Shown: positions 27,563 to 35,333, numbered from the stretch's first letter. The stretch is DNA of 51,800 nucleotides from Pseudomonadales bacterium (GCA_022072145.1 JAJVIG010000041.1:1-51800), one strand, 5' to 3'. Program-made: numbers and translations. The notes: generated from the sequence alone by a model not told the origin.

Positions 27563-27588
27563 ACGAGGAATCGACGGAGGATCGGGCG

Positions 27589-28371
27589 ATGACGTATCAC
27601 ACCATACTGACCGAACAACGCGGGCGCGTGGCGATCGTGACGCTGAACCGCCCGGAGCGGCTGAACGCCTTGAGCATGCAACTGGTGCACGAGCTCTACG
27701 ACGCGTTCGAGCGCTACAACCGCGACAGCAGCGTCGGTGTGATCGTGCTGACCGGGCAGGGGCGTGCGTTCTGTGCCGGACTCGACGTGCAGGACTGGGA
27801 GAATCCCGAGCCGCCGCCGAACGGGGAGCCGATGAACTACCGCTCGCAGCTGCGCTGGCTGGAGATGATGCGCGAGTCGAAGCCGGTGGTGGTGGCGGTG
27901 AACGGGCTGGCGGTCGGTGGCGGCATCACGCTGATCCTGTCGTGCGACGTGCGCATCGCCTCCGAGCGGGCGCAGTTCGAGGAGCGTCACGTGCGCATGG
28001 GGCTGATGCCCGACATGGGCAGCAGCCGGCTGCTGGTGCAGACGGTGGGACTGGCGCACGCGTTGCGGCTGCAGCTCACGGCGCGGCGTATCGATGCGCG
28101 CGAGGCCGAGCGCATCGGTCTGGTCACCGACGTGGTGCCACACGAGGAGCTGCTGGAGGCGGCGGTGGCGATCGCCACCGAGATCGCGGCGCATCCGGTG
28201 TCGTCGCTGATCGCGACCAAGCAACTGGTGTGGGACAACATGTGCGAGGCCGACGGCCACAAGGTGCTGTGGCGCGAGACCGAGGTCGAGGAACGGCTGA
28301 TGAAAGGCCCCGATTTCGCCGAGGCCACGCGCGCGTTCATCGAGAAGCGCCCGCCGCGTTTCAACGGCTGA
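27589..28371 (+). CDS. Crotonase-superfamily (enoyl-CoA hydratase/isomerase) protein
   Basis: 260 residues from ATG 27589, with CGGAGG upstream. VAIVTLNRPERLNALSMQLV, GQGRAFCAGLDVQDW and PVVVAVNGLAVGGGITLI with LSCDVRIASERAQF are crotonase-fold motifs with an intact oxyanion hole. The positions of the two rat hydratase glutamates are Thr (GGGITL) and His (FEERHV), so ordinary hydration is unlikely; isomerase, dehalogenase-like or thioester chemistry is possible. The C-terminal VEERLMKGPDFAEATRAFIE with RPPRFNG is usual for the family. Third gene of the operon. Confidence 0.87.
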   Translation: MTYHTILTEQRGRVAIVTLNRPERLNALSMQLVHELYDAFERYNRDSSVGVIVLTGQGRAFCAGLDVQDWENPEPPPNGEPMNYRSQLRWLEMMRESKPVVVAVNGLAVGGGITLILSCDVRIASERAQFEERHVRMGLMPDMGSSRLLVQTVGLAHALRLQLTARRIDAREAERIGLVTDVVPHEELLEAAVAIATEIAAHPVSSLIATKQLVWDNMCEADGHKVLWRETEVEERLMKGPDFAEATRAFIEKRPPRFNG

Positions 28372-28396
28372 TGCCACAGCGCAGGAGATCGGGATC

Positions 28397-29503
28397 ATGA
28401 AGCAGTCCCCGTTGCACACGGTGCTGTGCGAGCGGCTCGGAATCGAATACCCGGTGGTGGCGTTCACGCACTGCAAGGACGTGGCCGCGGCGGTCATCAA
28501 CGCGGGCGGCTTCGCGGTGCTCGGCGAGGCGATGCACACGCCCGAGCAGATCGCGGCCGACATCCGCTGGCTGCGCCAGCGCATAGGCGGCAAGACCTTC
28601 GGGATCGATCTGGTGCTGCCCGCGGCGGTGCCCGAACAGCGCTCGCTCGAGGAGCTGCTGGCGCAGATCCCGGCCGAACACCGCGCCTTCGAGCGGTCGA
28701 TCAAGGCGAAGTACGATGTGCCGGACCCGAAGAGGCCGCCGGATCTGTACCAGTGGGGCGGGCTCGACCAGTCGCGCGGACTGAAGCAGCTCGAGGTGGT
28801 GTTCGACGAACGGGTGCCGGTGTTCGCTTCGGGGCTGGGTTCGCCGGCGTTTCTGCTCGAGCGCGCGCACCAGCTGCAGATGCAGGTCTGGGGCCTGATC
28901 GGCAAGCCGCGGCAGGCGAAGCGCCAGATCGAGGCCGGTACCGACGTGCTGATCGCCCAGGGGTACGACGCCGCCGGGCACACCGGCACCATCGGTACGT
29001 TCTCGATCGTGCCGCAGGTGGTCGACCTGTGCGCGCCGCGTGGCATACCGGTGCTGGCGGCGGGGGGCGTGACCACCGGCCGCCACCTGGCAGCGGCGCT
29101 CGCGCTGGGCGCCGCGGGGGTGTGGACCGGCACGTTGTGGCTCGCCTCGCGCGAGTCCGACGTGAACCAGCCGCTGAAGGAGCGACTGATCGAGGCCTCG
29201 TGCACGGATACCTGGCACTCGGACTGCCTGTCGGGCTTCACGATGCGCACGCTGGTGAGCCCCTGGCATCGGGAGTGGACGAGTGAGGGCGCTCCCGCCG
29301 TGTTGCAGCCTCCGCTGCAGTCGCTGCTGTCCGCGGAGTACATCCAGGCGTCGCTCGACCACCAGCGCAAGGACCTGATGACCGAGGCTGCGGGGCAGGG
29401 GGTCGATTACGTGACCGCGATGAAGCCGGCGCGCCAGGTGCTCTCGGATCTGGTCGACGAGGCGCTCGATACGCTCGAACGCCTGGGCGGCGGGACGCAG
29501 TGA
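28397..29503 (+). CDS. Nitronate monooxygenase-like FMN protein
   Basis: 368 residues. A TIM barrel of the NMO/2-nitropropane dioxygenase family: YPVVAFTHCKDVAAAVINAG at the N-terminus, GYDAAGHTGTIGT with the catalytic-region histidine, and IPVLAAGGVTTGRHLAAALA with ALGAAGVWTGTLWLAS as the FMN phosphate-binding part. Family members oxidise nitronates, but many homologues in lipid or steroid gene clusters have unknown substrates; the enzyme could be an ene-reductase. It overlaps the next gene by one base. Confidence 0.85.
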   Translation: MKQSPLHTVLCERLGIEYPVVAFTHCKDVAAAVINAGGFAVLGEAMHTPEQIAADIRWLRQRIGGKTFGIDLVLPAAVPEQRSLEELLAQIPAEHRAFERSIKAKYDVPDPKRPPDLYQWGGLDQSRGLKQLEVVFDERVPVFASGLGSPAFLLERAHQLQMQVWGLIGKPRQAKRQIEAGTDVLIAQGYDAAGHTGTIGTFSIVPQVVDLCAPRGIPVLAAGGVTTGRHLAAALALGAAGVWTGTLWLASRESDVNQPLKERLIEASCTDTWHSDCLSGFTMRTLVSPWHREWTSEGAPAVLQPPLQSLLSAEYIQASLDHQRKDLMTEAAGQGVDYVTAMKPARQVLSDLVDEALDTLERLGGGTQ

Positions 29504-29964
29504 TGCTTGCCGGCGGGTGTTTGTGCGGTTCGTTGCGCTACGAAACGAGAGCGCCCCCGTTGTTCGTCCACGTCTGCCATTGCACGCGCTGTCAGAAGTC
29601 TTCCGGCAGCGCGTTCACGATCAGCATGCTCATCGAAACGTTCAACGTCGCCCTCACGCAGGGCACCCAGGATGACTGTCGGATCACGGGTGCGAGTGGC
29701 ACCCGCTACGACATCACACGTTGCGCCGACTGCGGCACCGCGCTGTGGGGGCGTGCGCATGGGCGGTCCGAAACACTGGCTTTCGTGCGGGTCGGAACGC
29801 TGGACGAGCCGGATCGCGCCCCACCGATGGCACATATTCATATCGGGACCCGGCAGCGGTGGGTCGCGCTACCGCGCGACATTCCGTGCTTCGAGGAGAT
29901 GTATGCCCTCGACCAGGTCTGGTCACCGGAAAGTCTCGCCAGGTTCAGGATTCTCGGTAGCTGA
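29503..29964 (+). CDS. GFA (glutathione-dependent formaldehyde-activating/CENP-V) family protein
   Basis: 153 residues from ATG 29503, which shares one base with the previous stop (TGATG); GTG 29500 is an alternative. GGCLCGSLRYE, VCHCTRCQKSSGSAFT and CADCGTAL supply the zinc-binding cysteines of the GFA fold. Members are small zinc proteins; few have proven enzymatic roles. Fifth gene of the operon, one base before iclR. Confidence 0.87.
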   Translation: MLAGGCLCGSLRYETRAPPLFVHVCHCTRCQKSSGSAFTISMLIETFNVALTQGTQDDCRITGASGTRYDITRCADCGTALWGRAHGRSETLAFVRVGTLDEPDRAPPMAHIHIGTRQRWVALPRDIPCFEEMYALDQVWSPESLARFRILGS

Positions 29965-29965
29965 C

Positions 29966-30706
29966 ATGGGAAGAACCAATCAGAGCGCGGTATTCACGCT
30001 GCGCGTGCTCGAGGAGCTCGCGCAGCGGCAGCCGATCGGTGTCAGCGCGCTGGCGCGCGAGATGGGCGTGCCGAAGAGCAACCTGCAGCGTGCGCTGGCC
30101 ACCCTGGAGGAGGCGGGCTGGATCCGCCCGGACGGCGATGCGGGCTCGCAATGGATACTGGGCTACAAGCTGCTGGTGGTGGGGCGACAGGTCGGCAACG
30201 AGCATCGCCTGCGCGACCTCGCGGCGCCGCAACTCGAACTGCTCAGCGTCGAGACCGGCGAGACGGTCGGCTTGTCGCTGCGCGACGGCGATCACTGGGT
30301 GATCGCGGACATACATGAGGGGTGGCAACCGGTGCGTGCGGTGGTGCAGGTGGGAGTGCGCACACCGCTGGACGTCTCCGGGACCGGACACGCGATTCTC
30401 GCGTACCTGCCGGACGCGGAACGCGACCGTATCCTCGATCATCGTGGCGTCGATGCGCGCCAGCGCCGGCTGATCGACGAGCGCATCGTCACGATCCGGC
30501 ATGACGGTTTCGCGTATTCGAAGGGTGAAATGCTGGAAGGTGTGGCGGCCGTTGCCGCGCCGATCCTCGATGCCACCGGTCGTCCGGTGGGGGCATTGGG
30601 AATCACGGTGCCCAGCCATCGGGTGACCGATGAGGCGATCCGCAACCTCGGCGCACGCGCGGTGCAGGCGGCCGGCGAGATTTCGCGGGCGTTGCGGCTG
30701 CGCTGA
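29966..30706 (+). CDS. IclR-family transcriptional regulator
   Basis: 246 residues from ATG 29966, one base after the preceding stop. The N-terminal winged helix is VFTLRVLEELAQRQPIGVSA, LAREMGVPKSNLQRALATLE and EAGWIRPDG, followed by the effector-binding domain with TGETVGLSLRDGDHWVIADI, GTGHAILAYLPDAERDRIL and VAAVAAPILDATGRPVGALG. It is last in a six-gene operon whose promoter region carries an IclR-like dyad (25972), so it probably controls that operon in response to a pathway compound. Confidence 0.9.
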   Translation: MGRTNQSAVFTLRVLEELAQRQPIGVSALAREMGVPKSNLQRALATLEEAGWIRPDGDAGSQWILGYKLLVVGRQVGNEHRLRDLAAPQLELLSVETGETVGLSLRDGDHWVIADIHEGWQPVRAVVQVGVRTPLDVSGTGHAILAYLPDAERDRILDHRGVDARQRRLIDERIVTIRHDGFAYSKGEMLEGVAAVAAPILDATGRPVGALGITVPSHRVTDEAIRNLGARAVQAAGEISRALRLR

Positions 30707-30720
30707 GACGCACCGCCGCG

Positions 30721-30746
30721 CCCCCCGCGCCCCCCGCGCCCCCGCG
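30721..30746. repeat. C-rich tandem repeat (CCCCCCGCG, three units)
   Basis: Two full nine-base units CCCCCCGCG and a third of eight bases, between the iclR stop and the wreck of a quinoprotein gene. A simple sequence tract; copy number may vary. No regulatory role is evident. Confidence 0.7.
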
Positions 30747-30756
30747 GTGTCACTGC

Positions 30757-31350
30757 CTACTTGCCGCCCACCGAGAACACCAGCAACGCGTTGCCCGGCC
30801 TGCCCCAGAACGGCGCGTAGCCGGAGTTGACGAACAGCCGGCCGCCGGCAAGCACCGCGCCGCCCTGTGCCAGGGAACCACCGCGCCCGCGCGGTCCGCA
30901 TCGAGCGCCCACAGCACACCGGACGTCTGCGGTGCGAGCAACACGCGGCGTCGGCATTGGTGTAGGAATTGCCGGTGGCGACGAACACCTCGCCGCGCGC
31001 GGCATCGATGATCGGTGGCGGCCAGATCGCGCCGAGGCTGCCGCGGAAGGTGCAGCAGGGGTAATCCTTCTGCATCGCCAGCCCTTCCTCACCCGAGGAT
31101 GCCGTCACGTACAGCCGCCCGTCGTGATACACGGGACTGCCGGTCAGGCGCGTGGCGACGTGGGTGTCGATGTCGACGTCCCAGCGCCGCTCGCCGGTGT
31201 GTGCATCGAGCGCGTGCATCACGCCGCCGTCGTCACCGAAGAAGGCGGTGAACTCCCCGGGGGCCGTCTCGGCGACGACCACGCCGGCGCGCGCCGAACG
31301 GCCGAGATGCCGGTGCCAGCGTGCCGCATAGAGTGCGGCGCCGTGCGCAG
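30757..31350 (-). pseudogene. Decayed PQQ-dependent (polyvinyl-alcohol dehydrogenase-like) quinoprotein
   Basis: Reading on the minus strand, successive frames give GAALYAARWHRHLG, then TAFFGDDGGVMHALDAHTGE, HVATRLTGSPVYHDGRLYVT, GYPCCTFRG-like KDYPCCTFRGSL and DAARGEVFVATGNSYTNADA. After a frame change come TSGVLWALDADRAG and, in yet another frame, FVNSGYAPFWGRPGNALLVF to a stop at 30757. These are the blades and C-terminus of a quinoprotein propeller, shortened at the 5' end, with an internal deletion after CTFRGSL and at least two frameshifts. The start abuts the GST stop at 31355. The original enzyme would be an exported PQQ alcohol dehydrogenase. No intact copy is in the window. Confidence 0.85.
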
Positions 31351-31354
31351 GAAC

Positions 31355-31960
31355 TCATGCCAGGCCTTCCTCGCGCAGCGCCTGCTGTACCGCGGGCAGC
31401 GCGCCGATGCGTGCCTGGTACGCCTGCAGCGTCGGCCAGCGGCCGAGATCCACCCCACCGTAAGCGCACCAGCCGAGCACCGTGAACAGGTAGCAGTCGG
31501 CCAGCGTGAAGGTGTCACCGCCCAGGAACGGGGACTGCGCCAGCGTTGCCGCGATGCGCGCGAAGTGCTTGCCGATCTGGGCGCGCACGGTGTCCTTGAA
31601 CGCATCCGGCGCCGCCGGGTTCATCAGCACGCCGAAGGACTTGTGCACGTCGGATGCGAGGTGGTTCAGCCACTCGAGGACGCGGTAGCGCGCCAGCGTG
31701 TGCCCGGCGGGAAGCAGCGTCGATGCCGGGCAGCGGTCCACGATGTACTGCATGATCACCGCGGCCTCGGTGATCACGGAGCCGTCGTCGAGTTGCAGCG
31801 CCGGCAGCGCACCCTTCGGGTTGAGCGCCAGATAGTCCTCGCCGTGCTCGGTCTTCTTGGTGAACAGGTCGGTGCGCACCAGTTCGCAGACCGTGCCGGT
31901 CTCGCACAGCGCGATGTGGGGGGCGAGCGAGCAGGAGCCGGGGTACCAGTAGAGTTTCAT
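31355..31960 (-). CDS. Glutathione S-transferase, beta-class-like
   Basis: 201 residues. N-terminal thioredoxin fold opens MKLYWYPGSCSLAPHIALCE, with the beta-class serine/cysteine region SCSLAP. NPKGALPALQLDDGSVITEA contains the cis-proline and the glutathione-binding E-[AS] pair. The helical C-terminal domain has FLGGDTFTLADCYLFTVLGW. Probably cytosolic. Its start overlaps the stop of the upstream exported-protein gene by four bases (ATGA), so the two are co-transcribed although functionally unlike. Confidence 0.9.
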   Translation of the reverse strand: MKLYWYPGSCSLAPHIALCETGTVCELVRTDLFTKKTEHGEDYLALNPKGALPALQLDDGSVITEAAVIMQYIVDRCPASTLLPAGHTLARYRVLEWLNHLASDVHKSFGVLMNPAAPDAFKDTVRAQIGKHFARIAATLAQSPFLGGDTFTLADCYLFTVLGWCAYGGVDLGRWPTLQAYQARIGALPAVQQALREEGLA

Positions 31961-32577
31961 TCGCGTCTCCGTGATTTGTTGCGAAGCGGAATCAGCAAGC
32001 CCAGGCCCGTTGCGAACAGCAGCGCCGCGCTGCCGTCCGGTACCGCGGCCAGCGTCTCGCCTTCGAGCGAGAAGCCCACATGGCGTGCCGATGACAGCAG
32101 GGTCCCGGTGCTGTTGTAGACGCGGTCGTCACCGGTGCTGCCGTCGCTGCCCCACGAGGCGCTGCCGCCGTTGACGCCGAACAGGCTGAGCCAGTAGGTG
32201 CCGGGCGCCAGCTCCCAGCCGTCGGGAAGATCGATCGAGATCTGCACCCGTGAACCTGCGCCCACCTTCCGGTAACCGGCGGCAGTCACGGTGGTGTCCA
32301 ACAGCGCGACGCCCTGCGGGTCGTTCCAGACGGATACGTTGAGGTCGGCAACGTTCCAGGGAAGTGCATCGACGACCGCGAAGTGCGCCGTGTCGAGGCG
32401 CGTCGACTCGACGAGGCTGAACGAGGCGAACACGCGGTTGTTGATCTGCGGGGCGCAGGGCGAGCACCAGCCGCTGTTCCAGTCCGGCGCCAAGGGCTGT
32501 TCGGCCACTGTCGCCGCGTTCACCGTCGTGGCTGTCAGTGCTGCCAGTGCCACTGCCTGCACCATCCGTCCGATCAT
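31957..32577 (-). CDS. Exported protein with PEP-CTERM-like (VPDGS) sorting tail
   Basis: 206 residues. Signal peptide MIGRMVQAVALAALTATTVN is followed by a beta-sandwich-like secreted domain (EQPLAPDWNSGWCSPCAPQI, PDGWELAPGTYWLSLFG) and a tripartite C-terminus: VPDGS at about 179, a hydrophobic stretch (AALLFATGLGLLIPL) and basic RNKSRRRE. That tail is the pattern of exosortase-sorted proteins. The domain resembles extracellular carbohydrate- or choice-of-anchor modules, but the function is unknown. Exosortase itself is not in the window. The gene precedes GST on the minus strand and is divergent from an SDR. Confidence 0.78.
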   Translation of the reverse strand: MIGRMVQAVALAALTATTVNAATVAEQPLAPDWNSGWCSPCAPQINNRVFASFSLVESTRLDTAHFAVVDALPWNVADLNVSVWNDPQGVALLDTTVTAAGYRKVGAGSRVQISIDLPDGWELAPGTYWLSLFGVNGGSASWGSDGSTGDDRVYNSTGTLLSSARHVGFSLEGETLAAVPDGSAALLFATGLGLLIPLRNKSRRRE

Positions 32578-32721
32578 CGTCGCCGCCTCCCTGGTCGTTC
32601 GTTGTTGCCGCCGAGTATGACAAGCACGTCATGCCGTGGCCAGCCGTCTGGTGGTGGACGCAGTCTGTCGCCATAATCGCCCGGCGGCCGATGCATACCA
32701 ACACGAGAGGAGAGCGGACGC

Positions 32722-33585
32722 GTGAGCGACTGGACGATTGCCGGCAAGACGGTGCTGGTCACCGGGGCTACCAACGGGGTCGGGCTCGCGGCGGCGCAGG
32801 AGTTCGCGCGCCGCGGCGCCGACGTGGTGCTGGTCGGGCGCAGCGCCGGACGTGGCGAGGCCGCGCTGGCGGCGGTGCGCGCTGCCGGTGCCGCCGGCAA
32901 CCACGCGTTCCTGCGCGCGGATTTCTCGCTGATGGGCGAGGTGCGCGCGGCGGCCGATGCCTTTCTCGCCAGCGGGCGGCCGCTGCACGTATTGGTGAAC
33001 AACGCCGGCGTCATGAATGCGGAGCGCCGCCTCAGCGACGATGGTTTCGAGGAGATGTTCGCGGTCAATCACCTCGCTCACTTCCTGCTGACGTGCCGGC
33101 TGCTGCCGCTGTTGCAGCAGGCGGCGCCGGCGCGCATCGTGCACGTGGCCTCGAACGCGCACCATTTCTGCAAGGAGATGCGCTGGGACGATCTCGCGCT
33201 CGCCAACGGCTACGCGGCGTTTCCGGCCTACGGGCACTCGAAGCTCGCCAACATCCTGTTTTCGAACGAGCTCGCAAGACGCTTCGCGGGCAGCGGGATC
33301 GTCTCCAACGCGATGCATCCGGGCGGCGTCGCCACCGGCATCGGCAAGAACAACGGGGTCGTGGCGCGCGTGGCGACCGCGATCGCCAAACCGTTCATGC
33401 GCACGCCCCGCAAGGGTGCGGAGACGGCCGTGTGGCTGGCCGCGGAAGCCGACGCGGGATCGAACGGCGGCTATTTCATCGATCGCAAGCCGGTGACACC
33501 GCGTCCGTGGGCCCGCGATCCGGACGCCGCGCGCCGACTGTGGGAGACCAGCGAGCAACTTCTGACGAGGTGGTCGAATCCATGA
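32722..33585 (+). CDS. SDR-family oxidoreductase (retinol dehydrogenase-like)
   Basis: 287 residues from GTG 32722, with GAGAGGAGAG upstream; a CATAAT box at 32672 is a possible promoter. TVLVTGATNGVGLAAAQEFA is the cofactor motif, VLVNNAGVMNAERR the central one, and AYGHSKLANILFSNELARRF holds catalytic tyrosine and lysine. YFIDRKPVTPRPWARDPDAA near the end is typical of the retinol-dehydrogenase/WWOX group, similar in type to the SDR at 26603. Overlaps the amidohydrolase-fold gene by four bases (ATGA). Confidence 0.88.
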   Translation: MSDWTIAGKTVLVTGATNGVGLAAAQEFARRGADVVLVGRSAGRGEAALAAVRAAGAAGNHAFLRADFSLMGEVRAAADAFLASGRPLHVLVNNAGVMNAERRLSDDGFEEMFAVNHLAHFLLTCRLLPLLQQAAPARIVHVASNAHHFCKEMRWDDLALANGYAAFPAYGHSKLANILFSNELARRFAGSGIVSNAMHPGGVATGIGKNNGVVARVATAIAKPFMRTPRKGAETAVWLAAEADAGSNGGYFIDRKPVTPRPWARDPDAARRLWETSEQLLTRWSNP

Positions 33586-34448
33586 CTATGCCTGCCGGAA
33601 TCGGCGTGATCGATCTGATGCTCAACATTCCCGGTGAGCACACCGGCCAGTGGTACGATTTCATGCGCCCGCTGCTGCTCGATACCGAGAGTCGCGAGCA
33701 GTTCCGCATGCCGGCGCAGTACATGTTCAAGGACGTGCCGCGCATCGAGGGCAAGGAGGACTACGTCGCGTGGACGGTGGCGGAGATGGACCGCCACGGG
33801 ATCGAGCGTGCGATGCTCGGCATCGACGACGACAACCTGGTCACCCAGGACGCGTTGCGACGCTTCCCGGAGCGCTTCTTCTGCTCGTACGAGGCGAATC
33901 CGAACAACGGCATGGACGAGGTGCGCAAGATACGGCGGCTGCAGCGCGAGTACGGCATCAAGGCGGTGACGGCCTTTCCGTCGGGGCTGTGTCCGCAGGT
34001 GCCGGTCAACGACAAGAAGTGGTATCCGGTCTACGCCGCGCTGGTCGATCTGGACCTGCCGTTCTGTCCCTGCCTCGGCGTGCCGGGGCCGCGGTTGCCT
34101 ATGGAACCGCAGCGCGTGGAACTGATCGACGAGGTCTGCTGGTTCTTCCCCGAACTCAAGATCGTGGCCCGTCACGGCTGCGAGCCGTGGACCGCGCTCG
34201 CGGTCAAGCTGATGCTGAAGTACCCGAACCTGCACTACATGACCAGCGCGTTCGCGCCGCGCTTCTATCCGCGCGACATCATCGAGTTCGCGAACACGCG
34301 CGGGGCACGCAAGATCCTCTACGCGGGTTATTTTCCGATGGGGCTGTCGCTCGAGCGGATCTTCGCCGAGATGCCGTCGGTGCCGTTGCGTGACGAGGTC
34401 TGGCCGCTGTTCCTGCGCGAGAACGCGATCCGCGTGTTCAAGCTCTGA
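33582..34448 (+). CDS. Amidohydrolase-2-fold protein, metal ligands apparently missing
   Basis: 288 residues from ATG 33582. The sequence reads like the amidohydrolase 2 group that includes ACMSD-type decarboxylases: MPAQYMFKDVPR, TVAEMDRHGIERAMLGIDDD, KAVTAFPSGLCPQVPVND, FFPELKIVARHGCEPW and ILYAGYFPMGLSLERIFAEM. Two expected metal-site elements are absent. The first strand has VIDLMLNIPGEHTG where HxH is usual, and ILYAGYFPMG replaces the usual F-G-[ST]-D-[YF]-P, with Tyr for the aspartate. The histidine of VARHGCEPW is kept. Possibly a metal-independent or non-catalytic member. Translationally coupled to the SDR upstream; GST-like gene 14 bases downstream. Confidence 0.82.
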   Translation: MTMPAGIGVIDLMLNIPGEHTGQWYDFMRPLLLDTESREQFRMPAQYMFKDVPRIEGKEDYVAWTVAEMDRHGIERAMLGIDDDNLVTQDALRRFPERFFCSYEANPNNGMDEVRKIRRLQREYGIKAVTAFPSGLCPQVPVNDKKWYPVYAALVDLDLPFCPCLGVPGPRLPMEPQRVELIDEVCWFFPELKIVARHGCEPWTALAVKLMLKYPNLHYMTSAFAPRFYPRDIIEFANTRGARKILYAGYFPMGLSLERIFAEMPSVPLRDEVWPLFLRENAIRVFKL

Positions 34449-34462
34449 CCCGAGGTGCCGGC

Positions 34463-35236
34463 ATGCGTTACGTGACTGTGGCTGAAGGCAGGCGCGCGCC
34501 GGGATTGCGCCTGGTGCTGAGCGCGGGGGTGCCGGGGCCGTGGGGCGAGGCGGCGAAGGCGATCCTGCGCGTCAAGGGACTCGACTACGTGGCCGTGGCG
34601 CAGGAGGTGGGCGGGGAGAATGCCGAACTGCGTGAGTGGACCGGGCAGGTGTCGGCGCCGGTGGCGGCGTGGAACGACGAGCCCCCGTGCACCGACTCGC
34701 TCGATATCCTGTTCCTGGCCGAGCGCCTGGCGCCGTCGCCGCGGCTGATTCCCGCGGACGTGGCCGAGCGGGCACGGATGTTCGGCATCGCGCGCGAGAT
34801 CATCGGCCGGCGCGGACTCGGGTGGATGCGCCGCGCGATGCTGATCGCGCCGCTGCTGGGCGATCCCGGGGCCGCGCCGGGTGTGCGCGCGATGGGTGCG
34901 CGCTACGGCTGTCACGAGGAGTCGCGCGCGGGGGCCGAGGCCGAGGTGGTGCGCATCGTGGCGTTCCTGGCGCAGACGCTCGCGGCGCAACGCGCGGCCG
35001 GCAGCCGGTACCTGGTCGGTGAGACCCTGAGCGCCGCGGACCTGTACTGGGCGACATTCTCGAACATGCTGCAGCCGCTGCCCGAAGCCGATTGTCCGAT
35101 GCCCGCGCATGTGCGCCAGGCGTACGGGCACATCGGCCCCGCGATCGCGGCGGCGCTGCCGCCGGAGCTGATCGCGCACCGCGATGCCGTGTTCCGCGAG
35201 CACATCGGGCTGCCGCTGGACTTCCTCCCGTCGTAG
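34463..35236 (+). CDS. Glutathione S-transferase-like protein
   Basis: 257 residues. An unusual opening (VAEGRRAPGLRLVLSAGVPG) before a thioredoxin-like domain with GEAAKAILRVKGLDYVAVAQ and SAPVAAWNDEPPCTDSLDIL, then a helical domain with SRYLVGETLSAADLYWATFS, the C-terminal GST motif. The usual catalytic Ser/Cys/Tyr cannot be pinned down, so catalysis is uncertain. Third gene after the SDR and amidohydrolase-fold protein. Its TAG stop lies within a GTAG palindrome (35233). Confidence 0.78.
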   Translation: MRYVTVAEGRRAPGLRLVLSAGVPGPWGEAAKAILRVKGLDYVAVAQEVGGENAELREWTGQVSAPVAAWNDEPPCTDSLDILFLAERLAPSPRLIPADVAERARMFGIAREIIGRRGLGWMRRAMLIAPLLGDPGAAPGVRAMGARYGCHEESRAGAEAEVVRIVAFLAQTLAAQRAAGSRYLVGETLSAADLYWATFSNMLQPLPEADCPMPAHVRQAYGHIGPAIAAALPPELIAHRDAVFREHIGLPLDFLPS

Positions 35237-35255
35237 GTTCGGCCTGCGGCCGAAC
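35233..35255 (+). repeat. GTAG-headed REP palindrome, copy 3a (TTCGGCC stem)
   Basis: GTAG, GTTCGGCC, TGC, GGCCGAAC. It has the TTCGGCC-type stem seen in inverse orientation at 6860. The header supplies the GST-like stop codon. Confidence 0.82.
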
Positions 35256-35269
35256 AGTGCATTCGAAAT

Positions 35270-35292
35270 GTCCGGGCACAGCCCGGACCTGC
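35270..35292 (-). repeat. REP palindrome, inverse, copy 3b
   Basis: On the minus strand GCAG, GTCCGGGC, TGT, GCCCGGAC: identical to the unit at 6819 apart from the header base. It faces copy 3a at 14 bases, an inverted pair. Confidence 0.82.
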
Positions 35293-35303
35293 GGCGGAAC
35301 CAT

Positions 35304-35326
35304 GTCCCGGCACAGCCCGGACCTGC
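35304..35326 (-). repeat. REP palindrome, inverse, copy 3c (imperfect)
   Basis: On the minus strand GCAG, GTCCGGGC, TGT, GCCGGGAC: the second arm differs by one base, so one stem pair is lost. It repeats copy 3b at a period of 34 bases and ends 8 bases before the stop of the MAPEG gene. Confidence 0.75.
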
Positions 35327-35333
35327 ACGACGC

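Noticed and set aside
30721..30746. C-rich tract as a CRISPR or terminator
   Set aside because: Nine-base simple tandem repeat with no spacers and no stem.
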